Assembly: GCA_963530515.1 (NCBI GenBank)
Contig: CAUSEC010000007.1
Coordinates: forward strand, 1-64,000
Direction: 5' to 3'
DNA: 64,000 nucleotides
Source: CBFFRJ01 sp963530515
GTDB lineage: Bacteria; Pseudomonadota; Gammaproteobacteria; Enterobacterales; Enterobacteriaceae
Positions within the stretch are counted from its first letter, which is position 1. Every line of letters starts with the position of its first letter. Below the pieces are notes generated by a model. It had not been told where the DNA came from and made no database searches. It saw nothing but the letters and a program-made list of their open reading frames with translations. The position numbers were made by a program, and so were the translations under genes. Shown one piece after another: positions 34,283 through 41,879 of this stretch.

Positions 34283-35563
34283 TCAGCGTAAAGCCAGGAT
34301 AGCGTCGGGCGCCCCCTCAAAAATAAAAGGATTGAGAAACATTCGTCCCCAAAAGAGGTTCCGATCTACCTGACTTAATTCCACTTCATCGCACACACTG
34401 TCCCATTGGCTTCGGACGATGTGTAGACAATGCAAGATGATGCCAATCGCTTCTTGTTCCGTCAGGAGATACTTGGACGCAGATGACAGACAAACCGCCA
34501 GGTTGCTCATTCGATTTTCACCATAAATAAGCATCGCCTGTGTGGCTTCATTACCTGAACGTCCCTGAGGGCAAATATCATATGCCGGTGTTAAGCTTAA
34601 TTTCTGCCCATCCCAAAATGCAGCATGATTACGCGCATGGTCGTCGGTATTTCCACAAATAATGTTGAAAACAAGCCGACTAAATAATTCACGTAACGTT
34701 TGTGCGGGGTGAATAAAACGCTGGCGTATAATATCGGTAAGTTCCTCATAGCTCGCATAGCGGGCCATCAGTTCATCAAGACCAAAGAGCGTCAGAGCCG
34801 AAACCATCAATTTTCGTTCCCACTCATGATGTTTACGCCGCCTGTCAAAACGCTCGATGAGAATAACATCTCGACCCGCCGTACGCCGGTAAAGGACTGG
34901 GGCGACGTTTAACCCTGACCGGGATGCAAGCGTCATTGCAATAAACTCCGCTTTAACGACGTTATAGGTGTCCGTTGTTGAGGAGAATTTGGCGATGTAT
35001 TTTTTGTCGCCTGATTCGATCATTGCTTTGGGTCTTGCTCCCCCCAGGGAACTGCCATGAAACAATGCCTGGTCCAGTTCCGGCGTCAAAGGAATACCTG
35101 CATCGACCCGTGAAGCAGCATGCATCAGTTCTTCAAGCGATGCACTTTGTGACGATCGTGGAACATATTCAGTAGCAGACAGCTGGAAATCGAGTCCACC
35201 AATCCTGTCCGAGCCTGATTCAAGCAAATACGTCATTTCGTCCAGCGTGCCGGGGTCAGTCTCTTTTCCTCTTGCGCCGACAAGTCTGTTTAAAATAACG
35301 CGACGCCCCCAGGCATCGGGTGCAGCATCGCGTAATGCACTGGCCTGCTGGAGTTCTGGCGCAGGATATTGTGCTCCGCGAATGAGGGGAAGTTCAGGTT
35401 CGTAAATGGCAATCGCATCGCTGCGTTCGAGGTAACTTCGACCATAGTTGAAAATGAGTCGGCTGTTGTTACGACTTATTGCACCGGCAACGACAGGCTG
35501 GGTGGTGCCGGGTAACCATATCCAGACAAACGCACGTTCAGGCGTGTTTTCAGAAATCATCAT
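34283..35563 (-). CDS. HipA-family serine/threonine kinase toxin
   Basis: A 426-residue HipA-like kinase. Readable parts are the P-loop-like GSSLGGARPKAMI (about residues 168-180; Ser in this loop is the autophosphorylation site of HipA), the catalytic loop ICGNTDDHARNHAAF (Asp about 315) and LTPAYDICP, the DFG equivalent. E. coli HipA phosphorylates glutamyl-tRNA synthetase; the target of this one is unknown. The kinase elements look intact. Its start overlaps the HipB-like gene by 14 bases, so the two are translationally coupled with the antitoxin first, as in hipBA. Confidence 0.87.
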   Translation of the reverse strand: MMISENTPERAFVWIWLPGTTQPVVAGAISRNNSRLIFNYGRSYLERSDAIAIYEPELPLIRGAQYPAPELQQASALRDAAPDAWGRRVILNRLVGARGKETDPGTLDEMTYLLESGSDRIGGLDFQLSATEYVPRSSQSASLEELMHAASRVDAGIPLTPELDQALFHGSSLGGARPKAMIESGDKKYIAKFSSTTDTYNVVKAEFIAMTLASRSGLNVAPVLYRRTAGRDVILIERFDRRRKHHEWERKLMVSALTLFGLDELMARYASYEELTDIIRQRFIHPAQTLRELFSRLVFNIICGNTDDHARNHAAFWDGQKLSLTPAYDICPQGRSGNEATQAMLIYGENRMSNLAVCLSSASKYLLTEQEAIGIILHCLHIVRSQWDSVCDEVELSQVDRNLFWGRMFLNPFIFEGAPDAILALR

Positions 35564-35888
35564 CTATCTCTTTCCTTGAGTGATGTACTGCGCGGGGCAA
35601 CAGTGACAGATTTTTTTCGGCATTTGCAATATGCAGTGGCATCGCCCGGTGTTCGGGTAAAAAAAGAGGAACGCCAGTGAGGGTTGCCAGCTCGAATACT
35701 GCGCCAATTGAACAGCCCATGTCGCCTTCTTCTGCGCGATAAACAAGCCCGCGCGAGACATTTGCGCGCTCTGCCAGTTCTTCAATTGTCATACCCCGTT
35801 CGATGCGGCCCGTACGGATAAGTAGTCCCAGTAATCGTGCGGCATCGGTGCTGTATCTGGAGTAGGTGCGAGCAGAGGGTTTGGCCAT
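35550..35888 (-). CDS. HipB-like XRE-family antitoxin
   Basis: A 112-residue protein with a helix-turn-helix of the Cro/C1 type (LLGLLIRTGRIERGMTIEELAERANVSRGLVYRAEEGDMGCSIGAVFELATLTGVPLF, about residues 19-76). Such proteins bind the partner kinase and repress their own operon. It is first in the pair and overlaps the HipA-like gene by 14 bases. Three TGTTCC/GGAACA half-palindromes upstream are the likely binding sites, the nearest beginning 12 bases before the start codon. No good Shine-Dalgarno is seen. Confidence 0.83.
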   Translation of the reverse strand: MAKPSARTYSRYSTDAARLLGLLIRTGRIERGMTIEELAERANVSRGLVYRAEEGDMGCSIGAVFELATLTGVPLFLPEHRAMPLHIANAEKNLSLLPRAVHHSRKEIDDDF

Positions 35889-35899
35889 AGCGGTTACAT

Positions 35900-36019
35900 T
35901 GTTCCATTAACGGTGCGTATCGCATAACTATAGCCTGTTTATAGAACAACGCTATGGTAAGTCACAATAATGTTCCATTAATGAGTCGTAATGTCTCAAT
36001 GTGCACTATTAATGGAACA
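35900..36019. promoter_or_regulatory. Three HipB-type operator candidates
   Basis: Three 18-base sites share a TGTTCC-N6-GGAACA plan with an ATTAA(T/C) centre. Site A at 35900-35917 and site B at 35971-35988 keep the left half; site C at 36002-36019 keeps the right half. Starts are 71 and 31 bases apart, close to seven and three helix turns, so all could be bound on one DNA face. They extend from the antitoxin gene into the bgl promoter region. Confidence 0.6.
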
Positions 36020-36088
36020 TCTCTACTGTTAGCGACATATTCTCTTTATTACTCCGACGTGAATCAGACCACGCAATTGAATAAGAAT

Positions 36089-36110
36089 TTACTCAACGTA
36101 GATCACATTT
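36089..36110. promoter_or_regulatory. CRP-like site upstream of the bgl leader
   Basis: TAGATCACATTT at 36099-36110 equals the right half of the CRP consensus; the left half is poor. It lies about 80 bases before the RAT element, a suitable place to activate a bgl-type operon. A hairpin, CTGGAG/CTCCAG at 36132-36148, follows. Confidence 0.45.
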
Positions 36111-36179
36111 TTAACATCTGAAGATTGTGCACTGGAGATGAACTCCAGATAATCCGCCGAAATTGCCCATTTTTATTAC

Positions 36180-36208
36180 GGCATGCTACTGCGCAAGCAG
36201 GCAAGACC
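36180..36208 (+). promoter_or_regulatory. BglG-type ribonucleic antiterminator (RAT)
   Basis: The 29-base stretch has the form of the bgl RAT: TACTGCGCAAGCAGGCAAGACC closely follows TACTGC-ATTC-GCAGGCAAAACC of E. coli bgl. It forms a short hairpin from CTGC and GCAG and its 3' end is also the 5' arm of the terminator at 36203-36265, so bound antiterminator would block that terminator. The cognate protein is presumably the BglG-type gene at 39583-40425. Confidence 0.72.
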
Positions 36209-36265
36209 AAAATAGAAATGCTCTCCCGTTAAGGGGAGCGTCTCTGTTTTGGTCTTTTTTTTTTT
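36203..36265 (+). terminator. Leader terminator before the PTS gene
   Basis: AAGACCAAAA at 36203-36212 pairs with TTTTGGTCTT at 36247-36256, with an inner GCTCTCCC/GGGGAGC stem, followed by an uninterrupted run of T to 36265. It ends 22 bases before the EIIBCA start and overlaps the RAT, as in bgl-type antitermination leaders. Confidence 0.82.
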
Positions 36266-36287
36266 GCCCCAACACCAGGGAAACACC

Positions 36288-38162
36288 ATGAACTATAAAG
36301 ACATAGCAGAACACATCCTCCATCACGTGGGCGGCGCGGGTAACATCCGTACCTTGACCCACTGCGCGACACGACTGCGTATGGAGTTTAACGATCGCAG
36401 CAAAGTCCAGGACGAATCGGTCGCCCAGATCCCCGGCGTCATTAGCGTTGTGGAGAAGGGCGGCCAGTTCCAGGTGGTCATCGGTAACGAGGTTCAGCAG
36501 GTTTTCCGCCTGCTGAGCAAAGCGCTGCCGGAAAAGAAAGTGGCGGCCACCGAAAAGACCGATCAGAAACGTAACGGGGTGATTACCCGTATCATCAGTG
36601 TTATCTCAACTACCTTCACCCCCGTGATCCCGGCGATTACCGGAGCGGGGATGATCAAAGCGCTGCTGGCCATCCTCAAACTGACGGGGCTTATCAGCGC
36701 CACCAGTCCGACTTACCAGCTGCTGAACATTATTGCCGATGCGGCCTTTTTCTTCCTGCCTGTACTGCTGGCCTACGGCGCGTCGATGAAGTTTGAGTGT
36801 AACCCGATTCTGGCAATGACCATCGCAGGCGTGCTGCTGCATCCTGGCATCGGCCAGATGATGGCAGCCGGAAAGCCGGTCGACTTTATGGGCATCAACG
36901 TCCTGCTGTCTGACTACGCAGGCTCGGTATTGCCGATTATTCTGACCGTCTGGCTGATGTCGTGGGTGGAGCGCTTTGCGGAAAAAGTCTCGCCTTCCAT
37001 CATCAAGTTCTTCATTAAGCCGATGCTGATCCTGCTGATTACCGCGCCGCTGGCGCTGGTGGTGGTCGGCCCGGCGGGTATTTTGCTTAACGATCTGGTT
37101 GCCGCAGGTGCCGCCACTATTGACCGTCATGCCAGCTGGTTAATCCCGATGCTGATGGGCACGCTGCAACCGTTCCTGATTATCACCGGTACGGCCTGGG
37201 CAATGACACCGATTGCGACCGGGCAATTGAGCAAAAATGGCTTCGAGATGATCAATGGGCCGGGGATGCTGGCGTCTAACGTGGCGATGGGTGCGGCAAC
37301 GCTGTGCGTGGCGATGAAAACCAAAAACAGCAACCTGCGCCAGCTGGCTTCGTCTTCGGGTTTCACGGCGCTGCTGGGGATAACGGAACCGGCGCTGTAC
37401 GGTGTGCTGCTTAAATTCCGCCGTGTGCTGGTGGCCGCAATGATCGGCGGCGGCTGCGCCGGGATGTATGCCGGGTTAAGCGGTCTGGTGCGTTATGCCT
37501 TTGTCTCGCCAGGTCTGGCCGCATTGCCTGCGTTTATCGGCGAAAACCCGATGAACATCGTGCACGCATTAGTGACCGTGGCGATTTCGATTGTCGTGAC
37601 TTTCGCCCTGACCTGGATGTTTGCATTTAAAGATGTTGAAGAAGAGGCCGCTGAACTTCCGGCAGCACCTGTATTTGCCGCGCAGACGCAGGGGGATAGC
37701 GTGATTGCCAGTCCGCTAAAAGGTGACGTTGTCACGCTTGCTGAGGTTAATGATGACGTATTCTCCGGCGGTTTACTCGGCCAGGGTGTCGCAATTCACC
37801 CGCAGGAAGGGGTACTGAAAGCGCCGTTTGATGGCAAAGTGATGATGTTCCTGCCGTCCTGCCACGCCGTGGGCTTGCAGGATGCGAACGGGCTAGAACT
37901 GCTGATTCACATCGGTATTGATACCGTCAATCTTAACGGCCAGCATTTTAGCTCTGCCCTGAAAGTGGGTGATGACGTGAAAGCAGGTGAAACGCTGATT
38001 ACTTTTGATATTGCCGCCATCAAAGACGCCGGGTATGACCTGATAACACCGGTAGTGGTGGTGAACGGCGACGACGACATGACATTGCGCATGACGGCCG
38101 CCTCAACGGTGACCTTTGGCGATGAGCTGATGGTGCAGTCAAAAAGCGGGAGCAACCTATGA
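36288..38162 (+). CDS. bglF: PTS beta-glucoside transporter subunit IIBCA
   Basis: A 624-residue PTS permease that imports and phosphorylates beta-glucosides. The EIIB domain has Cys26 in THCATRLRMEF. The EIIC membrane domain (about 105-455) ends near GITEPALYGVLLKFRR. The EIIA domain follows from about 470, with GVAIHPQEG and the active His in LLIHIGIDTVNL. The start at 36288 follows CAGGG at a normal distance and gives a standard EIIB start. It is first in an operon with bglB and bglG, overlapping bglB by 4 bases. Expression should be inducible through the RAT/terminator leader. The named substrate (aryl or other beta-glucoside) is not resolved. Confidence 0.9.
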   Translation: MNYKDIAEHILHHVGGAGNIRTLTHCATRLRMEFNDRSKVQDESVAQIPGVISVVEKGGQFQVVIGNEVQQVFRLLSKALPEKKVAATEKTDQKRNGVITRIISVISTTFTPVIPAITGAGMIKALLAILKLTGLISATSPTYQLLNIIADAAFFFLPVLLAYGASMKFECNPILAMTIAGVLLHPGIGQMMAAGKPVDFMGINVLLSDYAGSVLPIILTVWLMSWVERFAEKVSPSIIKFFIKPMLILLITAPLALVVVGPAGILLNDLVAAGAATIDRHASWLIPMLMGTLQPFLIITGTAWAMTPIATGQLSKNGFEMINGPGMLASNVAMGAATLCVAMKTKNSNLRQLASSSGFTALLGITEPALYGVLLKFRRVLVAAMIGGGCAGMYAGLSGLVRYAFVSPGLAALPAFIGENPMNIVHALVTVAISIVVTFALTWMFAFKDVEEEAAELPAAPVFAAQTQGDSVIASPLKGDVVTLAEVNDDVFSGGLLGQGVAIHPQEGVLKAPFDGKVMMFLPSCHAVGLQDANGLELLIHIGIDTVNLNGQHFSSALKVGDDVKAGETLITFDIAAIKDAGYDLITPVVVVNGDDDMTLRMTAASTVTFGDELMVQSKSGSNL

Positions 38163-39586
38163 TTTATCAGAACGTTGCGCCTTTCCCGGAAGGCTTCCTG
38201 TGGGGAGCCTCCACCTCAGCATACCAGGTCGAAGGGGCCTGGAATGAAGACGGCAAAGGGCCGTCGGTGGTGGACATGCTCACACATCCGCAAGGGACGG
38301 CAGATTTTCGCGTCGCCAGCGACCATTATCACCGCGTCGAGGAAGATGTGGCGCTGATGGCAGAAATGGGGCTGAAGGCCTACCGGTTTTCGGTGGCCTG
38401 GTCGCGGGTTATCCCCGATGGTGACGGGGAGATAAACGAAGCCGGACTGGACTTCTACCGCCGGTTAATTGACACCCTGAACCGTCACCAGATAACCCCG
38501 GTGGTGACGCTCTACCATTTTGATTTACCCTGGGCGCTGGAGCAAAAAGGGGGCTGGCTCAACCGCGATACCCTCGACGCCTTTGTGCGCTATGCGGCAT
38601 TACTGTTTCGCGAGTTTGGCAGCAAGGTGCCGCTGTGGCTGACCATCAACGAGCAGAACACCATGATCCTGCATCCGGGTGCCATTGGCGTGCCGGAAGG
38701 TGGTGAATTGCCGGGCAAAAAGGCGCTCTATCAGCAAAATCACCACATGATGCTGGCGCAGGCGAAGGTGTTTGCCCTTTTCCATCGGGAATATCCGGGG
38801 CTGAAAATCGGCCCGGCAATCAACACCACCTCAATGTATGCCGAAACCTGCAAACCTGAGGATGCGATCGCTGCCCACAACTGGGAGACGCTGCGCGGCT
38901 GGAGTTTTCTGGATGTGGCGGTTCATGGGCGTTACAACGCGCTGGCCTGGGCATACTTACGGGACAGAGGGCTGGCCCCTGAGTTTTCAGAAGGGGACGC
39001 AGACATTCTGGCCCAGGGGAAACCTGATTTTATCGCCATCAACTACTATTCGACGGCGACCATTGCCGCCAGCCGGGGGGACGGTAACGATGTGGCCCCG
39101 CGCGCGGGTGACCAGCAGATCATGCTGGGAGAAACCGGCGTTTATCGCCCGGCAGAAAACCCGTGGGTGGGGAAAACGCCTTACGGTTGGGTGGTGGATC
39201 CCGTTGGCTTGCGTCTGACCCTGCGCAAGGTCTGCGAGCGCTACGGTTTGCCTGTACTCATCACTGAAAACGGCATGGGCGCGCCGGATAAACTTGAAGC
39301 CGACGGAACCATTAATGATGACTACCGCATCGCCTTTTTACAGGCACACATCGAACAGATGCAGCTGGCAATAACCGACGGTGTGGATCTTATGGGGTAC
39401 TGCCCGTGGGCCGCGATAGATGTGGTCAGTACTCATCAGGGCTATGCCAAGCGCTACGGTTTTATTTACGTCGATCGCGGCGAAGATGACCTCAAAGCGC
39501 TGCGCAGGATCCGCAAACGCAGCTTCTGGTGGTATAAGGATGTGATTGCGAGAAACGGTAATTCTGAGGACGACACTCAGCCATGA
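38159..39586 (+). CDS. bglB: 6-phospho-beta-glucosidase, GH1
   Basis: A 475-residue GH1 enzyme that hydrolyses the phosphorylated beta-glucoside delivered by the PTS. The start, FPEGFLWGASTSAYQVEGAWNEDGKGPSVVDM, is the GH1 signature. The acid/base Glu is in WLTINEQNT (about residue 168) and the nucleophile Glu in LITENGMG (about 375). The C-terminus holds KKRSFWWYKDVI-like sequence. Its start overlaps the EIIBCA stop by 4 bases (ATGA) and its stop overlaps the antiterminator start by 4 bases, so the three genes are translationally coupled. Confidence 0.9.
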   Translation: MIYQNVAPFPEGFLWGASTSAYQVEGAWNEDGKGPSVVDMLTHPQGTADFRVASDHYHRVEEDVALMAEMGLKAYRFSVAWSRVIPDGDGEINEAGLDFYRRLIDTLNRHQITPVVTLYHFDLPWALEQKGGWLNRDTLDAFVRYAALLFREFGSKVPLWLTINEQNTMILHPGAIGVPEGGELPGKKALYQQNHHMMLAQAKVFALFHREYPGLKIGPAINTTSMYAETCKPEDAIAAHNWETLRGWSFLDVAVHGRYNALAWAYLRDRGLAPEFSEGDADILAQGKPDFIAINYYSTATIAASRGDGNDVAPRAGDQQIMLGETGVYRPAENPWVGKTPYGWVVDPVGLRLTLRKVCERYGLPVLITENGMGAPDKLEADGTINDDYRIAFLQAHIEQMQLAITDGVDLMGYCPWAAIDVVSTHQGYAKRYGFIYVDRGEDDLKALRRIRKRSFWWYKDVIARNGNSEDDTQP

Positions 39587-40425
39587 TTGTTCAGAAGGTA
39601 CTTAATAACAGCCTGGTGCTTTCCTGCGATGACGATAACCGCGAGGTTATCGTCATGGGGAAGGGTATCGGTTTTAGCAGCCGACCCGGGGACGAAGTGC
39701 CGCCAGACAAAATCGAAAAACTGTTTGTGGTTCAGGAGCAGACCGGGCACAGCGGGTATCTGGATGCGCTGTCCTCCATGCCCGATGAGATAATCGAAAT
39801 GGCCTCGACGATCCTCTCGCGAGCCAACGCACAGCTGGCGAACAAGGTCAGGGAGCAGATCTTCTTCACCCTGGCCGATCACCTGATGTTTGCGATTGAA
39901 CGCTGCCAGAAAGGCATCGCCATTCAGAACCGGTTGCTGTCGGAAGTCCGTCGTTTTTATCCGCAGCAGTACCGGGTGGCCAGTGAGGCAGTGGCGGCGA
40001 TTAATCAACAGTACGCCCTGAATCTGCCGGATGAAGAGGCGGGAAACATCGCCTTTCATCTGGTGAACGGGCAGACCGAGGGTGATGATGTTGCGCAGAC
40101 CATGCAGTCGGTGAAGATGCTAAAGGATATTTTTAACCTTGTGCAGTATCACTTCAAACGGGAAATCGACACCGAATCACTCGACTACTCGCGCTTTCTT
40201 ATCCATATGCAGTTCTTCCTCCAGCGTCTGCAGGAGGGGGAACTGGATAAGTCCCGCGACAGTTTCCTGTTGGTACAAATCATCAAGGAGTTCCCGCACG
40301 TCTACCGCTGCTCACTGTTGATTCGCGACTATGTGAAATCCCAGCTCAATCTCACCCTCGGAGGCAACGAACTGCTGTGGTTAACCGTGCATCTGGTGCG
40401 CATTACCGGGGCGGATGCAGAGTGA
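39583..40425 (+). CDS. bglG: BglG-family transcriptional antiterminator
   Basis: A 280-residue antiterminator. The N-terminal RNA-binding CAT domain reads VLNNSLVLSCDDDNREVIVMGKGIGFSSRPGDEV (residues 5-38). Two PRD domains follow (about 65-165 and 170-275); PRD1 has LADHLMFAIERCQKG and the NIAFHLVNGQ His, PRD2 has FLIHMQFFLQRL and LWLTVHLVRI. The PTS phosphorylates such His residues to set activity. It is the last gene of the operon, whereas in E. coli bgl the antiterminator is first. The RAT at 36180-36208 is its likely target. Confidence 0.9.
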   Translation: MIVQKVLNNSLVLSCDDDNREVIVMGKGIGFSSRPGDEVPPDKIEKLFVVQEQTGHSGYLDALSSMPDEIIEMASTILSRANAQLANKVREQIFFTLADHLMFAIERCQKGIAIQNRLLSEVRRFYPQQYRVASEAVAAINQQYALNLPDEEAGNIAFHLVNGQTEGDDVAQTMQSVKMLKDIFNLVQYHFKREIDTESLDYSRFLIHMQFFLQRLQEGELDKSRDSFLLVQIIKEFPHVYRCSLLIRDYVKSQLNLTLGGNELLWLTVHLVRITGADAE

Positions 40426-40444
40426 GGTGCACCGCCACTGGCGC

Positions 40445-40480
40445 AAACTATCTCAAAAAATCGTTAAATTGAGATAGTTT
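40445..40480. promoter_or_regulatory. Palindrome 1 upstream of the Fic gene
   Basis: A perfect 12-bp inverted repeat, AAACTATCTCAA at 40445-40456 and TTGAGATAGTTT at 40469-40480, has a 12-base spacer. It shares its core, ACTATCTCAA-N12-TTGAGATAGT, with palindrome 2. Confidence 0.75.
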
Positions 40481-40495
40481 CAGAAAACAGGCTAT

Positions 40496-40527
40496 ACTAT
40501 CTCAAAATGACGCAATTTTGAGATAGT
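40496..40527. promoter_or_regulatory. Palindrome 2 abutting the Fic start codon
   Basis: A perfect 13-bp inverted repeat, ACTATCTCAAAAT at 40496-40508 and ATTTTGAGATAGT at 40515-40527, lies 3 bases before the Fic ATG and covers the place of the ribosome site. It has the same ACTATCTCAA-N12-TTGAGATAGT core as palindrome 1, with centres 49 bases apart. A repressor bound here would block both transcription and, as an RNA hairpin, translation. Confidence 0.78.
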
Positions 40528-40530
40528 TCA

Positions 40531-41826
40531 ATGACCATTAAACGTCCACCTGCGCTTGTCCCGCTGACTGACATGACAGCGGCGACCCTGAGCAACCACC
40601 TGAAATATAACCGCCTGACCGATGAAAAAGGGCGCTATCTGCCTTTCGATGCCTTTCAGTACCGCATCAAGAAGGGAGATGACGTGGATGTTGCCTGGAC
40701 CCTGACCCGTCTGGCGCGCAACGCGGCCATCCAGCGAATCGATTATCAAAATACGTCGGGTGAGCAGGCCGGATTCAACATCACGCCCGCCATTTATGCC
40801 GTCTGCGAAGCGGTAGATAAACATGCCACAGCCCTGGCGCTGAAAGAACAGACAGACCGACTGCGTGGTGCCGGGGCAGAACTTAATCAGCTTCGCCTTG
40901 AAGAGCCAATCACCAGTTCTCAGCTTGAAGGGGCGAACACGACCTCATTAGTGGCCAGAAACATGCTGGAATCCGGACGTGCACCGCGCACCGAGGACGA
41001 GCAGATGATTGCCGGTAATGCGCGTTTGATGGCAGACATTCCGGGGCTGCTCAATGAGCCTTTGACGCCAGCGCTGATTCGTAGGCTTCATGCCGTAGGA
41101 ATGGGGGGGATCAACGATGCCAAATATCGCCCGGGAGAACTGAGAGAGACGGATGACATTGTCATTGCTAACTATGACGGCAATATCGTGCACCAGCCGC
41201 CTCATGCTGCATTGCTGGAAGACCGGCTGGCGAGCGTCTGCGACTGGCTGAACACCCCGGACGAATACATTCATCCCTTGATTCGCGCGTGCATTCTGCA
41301 TTTCATGATTGCCCATGAGCACCCGTTCCGGGATGGAAATGGGCGTACCAGCCGTGGGCTTTTCTACTGGTTTATGCTGAAATCCGGCTACGATGCCTTC
41401 AAATACATTTCCATCAGCCGGCTGCTGTATGCCGCGCCGGTGAAATACGCGCATAGCTATCAGTTCACAGAAACGGATGCGATGGATTTGACCTATTTTC
41501 TTGAATATCAGGTCAGCATTGTGGGGCGTGCGCTGGCTGATTATCTGAGTCACATTGACCTTCTGACCAGCAGAAGCGCTACCCTCGATAGCCAGCTTTA
41601 TGATTCCGGGGCCTTGAAAAGGTTGACGCCTCGCCAGGTCACCTTGCTCAACGTGATGCTTTCCACACCCGGAAAAGCCTATACCGCCGCAGAGGTCAGT
41701 GAGAGTCTCAACGTGTCCGACAACACCGCACGTAATGATTTGAGGGCTATCGTTCGGGAAGGGTGTGCCGAGGAAATAAAAGTCAACGATCAAAAAACCG
41801 TGTATGTGGCGCGCGTGACACGCTAA
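40531..41826 (+). CDS. Fic-family AMPylase with C-terminal winged helix
   Basis: A 431-residue Fic protein. The catalytic motif HPFRDGNGRTSR is at 264-275 and contains all residues needed for AMP transfer. An N-terminal inhibitory helix motif, SSQLEG (Ser129-Gly134, the S/T-xxx-E-G/N pattern), fits class II self-inhibition, so Glu133 should block ATP placement. The C-terminal domain (about 360-431, LTPRQVTLLNVMLSTPGKAYTAAEVSESLNVSDNTARNDLRAIV) is a winged helix, so the protein can probably bind DNA. Two identical-geometry palindromes precede the gene, the second touching its start codon, which suggests autorepression. No separate antitoxin gene is adjacent. Confidence 0.88.
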   Translation: MTIKRPPALVPLTDMTAATLSNHLKYNRLTDEKGRYLPFDAFQYRIKKGDDVDVAWTLTRLARNAAIQRIDYQNTSGEQAGFNITPAIYAVCEAVDKHATALALKEQTDRLRGAGAELNQLRLEEPITSSQLEGANTTSLVARNMLESGRAPRTEDEQMIAGNARLMADIPGLLNEPLTPALIRRLHAVGMGGINDAKYRPGELRETDDIVIANYDGNIVHQPPHAALLEDRLASVCDWLNTPDEYIHPLIRACILHFMIAHEHPFRDGNGRTSRGLFYWFMLKSGYDAFKYISISRLLYAAPVKYAHSYQFTETDAMDLTYFLEYQVSIVGRALADYLSHIDLLTSRSATLDSQLYDSGALKRLTPRQVTLLNVMLSTPGKAYTAAEVSESLNVSDNTARNDLRAIVREGCAEEIKVNDQKTVYVARVTR

Positions 41827-41836
41827 CGTCCAGACG

Positions 41837-41862
41837 CCGGATGGGGCGTAACCGCCATCCGG
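41837..41862. repeat. REP-like palindrome between converging genes
   Basis: CCGGATGG at 41837-41844 and CCATCCGG at 41855-41862 form a perfect 8-bp stem with a 10-base loop. The phrase GCCGGATGG is that of enteric REP elements. It lies between the ends of the Fic and digH genes. Confidence 0.5.
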
Positions 41863-41879
41863 GCTGGGTTCGCAGGCGT

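Noticed and set aside
36288..40425. Second antiterminator leader inside the bgl operon
   Set aside because: The three genes overlap by 4 bases each, leaving no room for a RAT and terminator.
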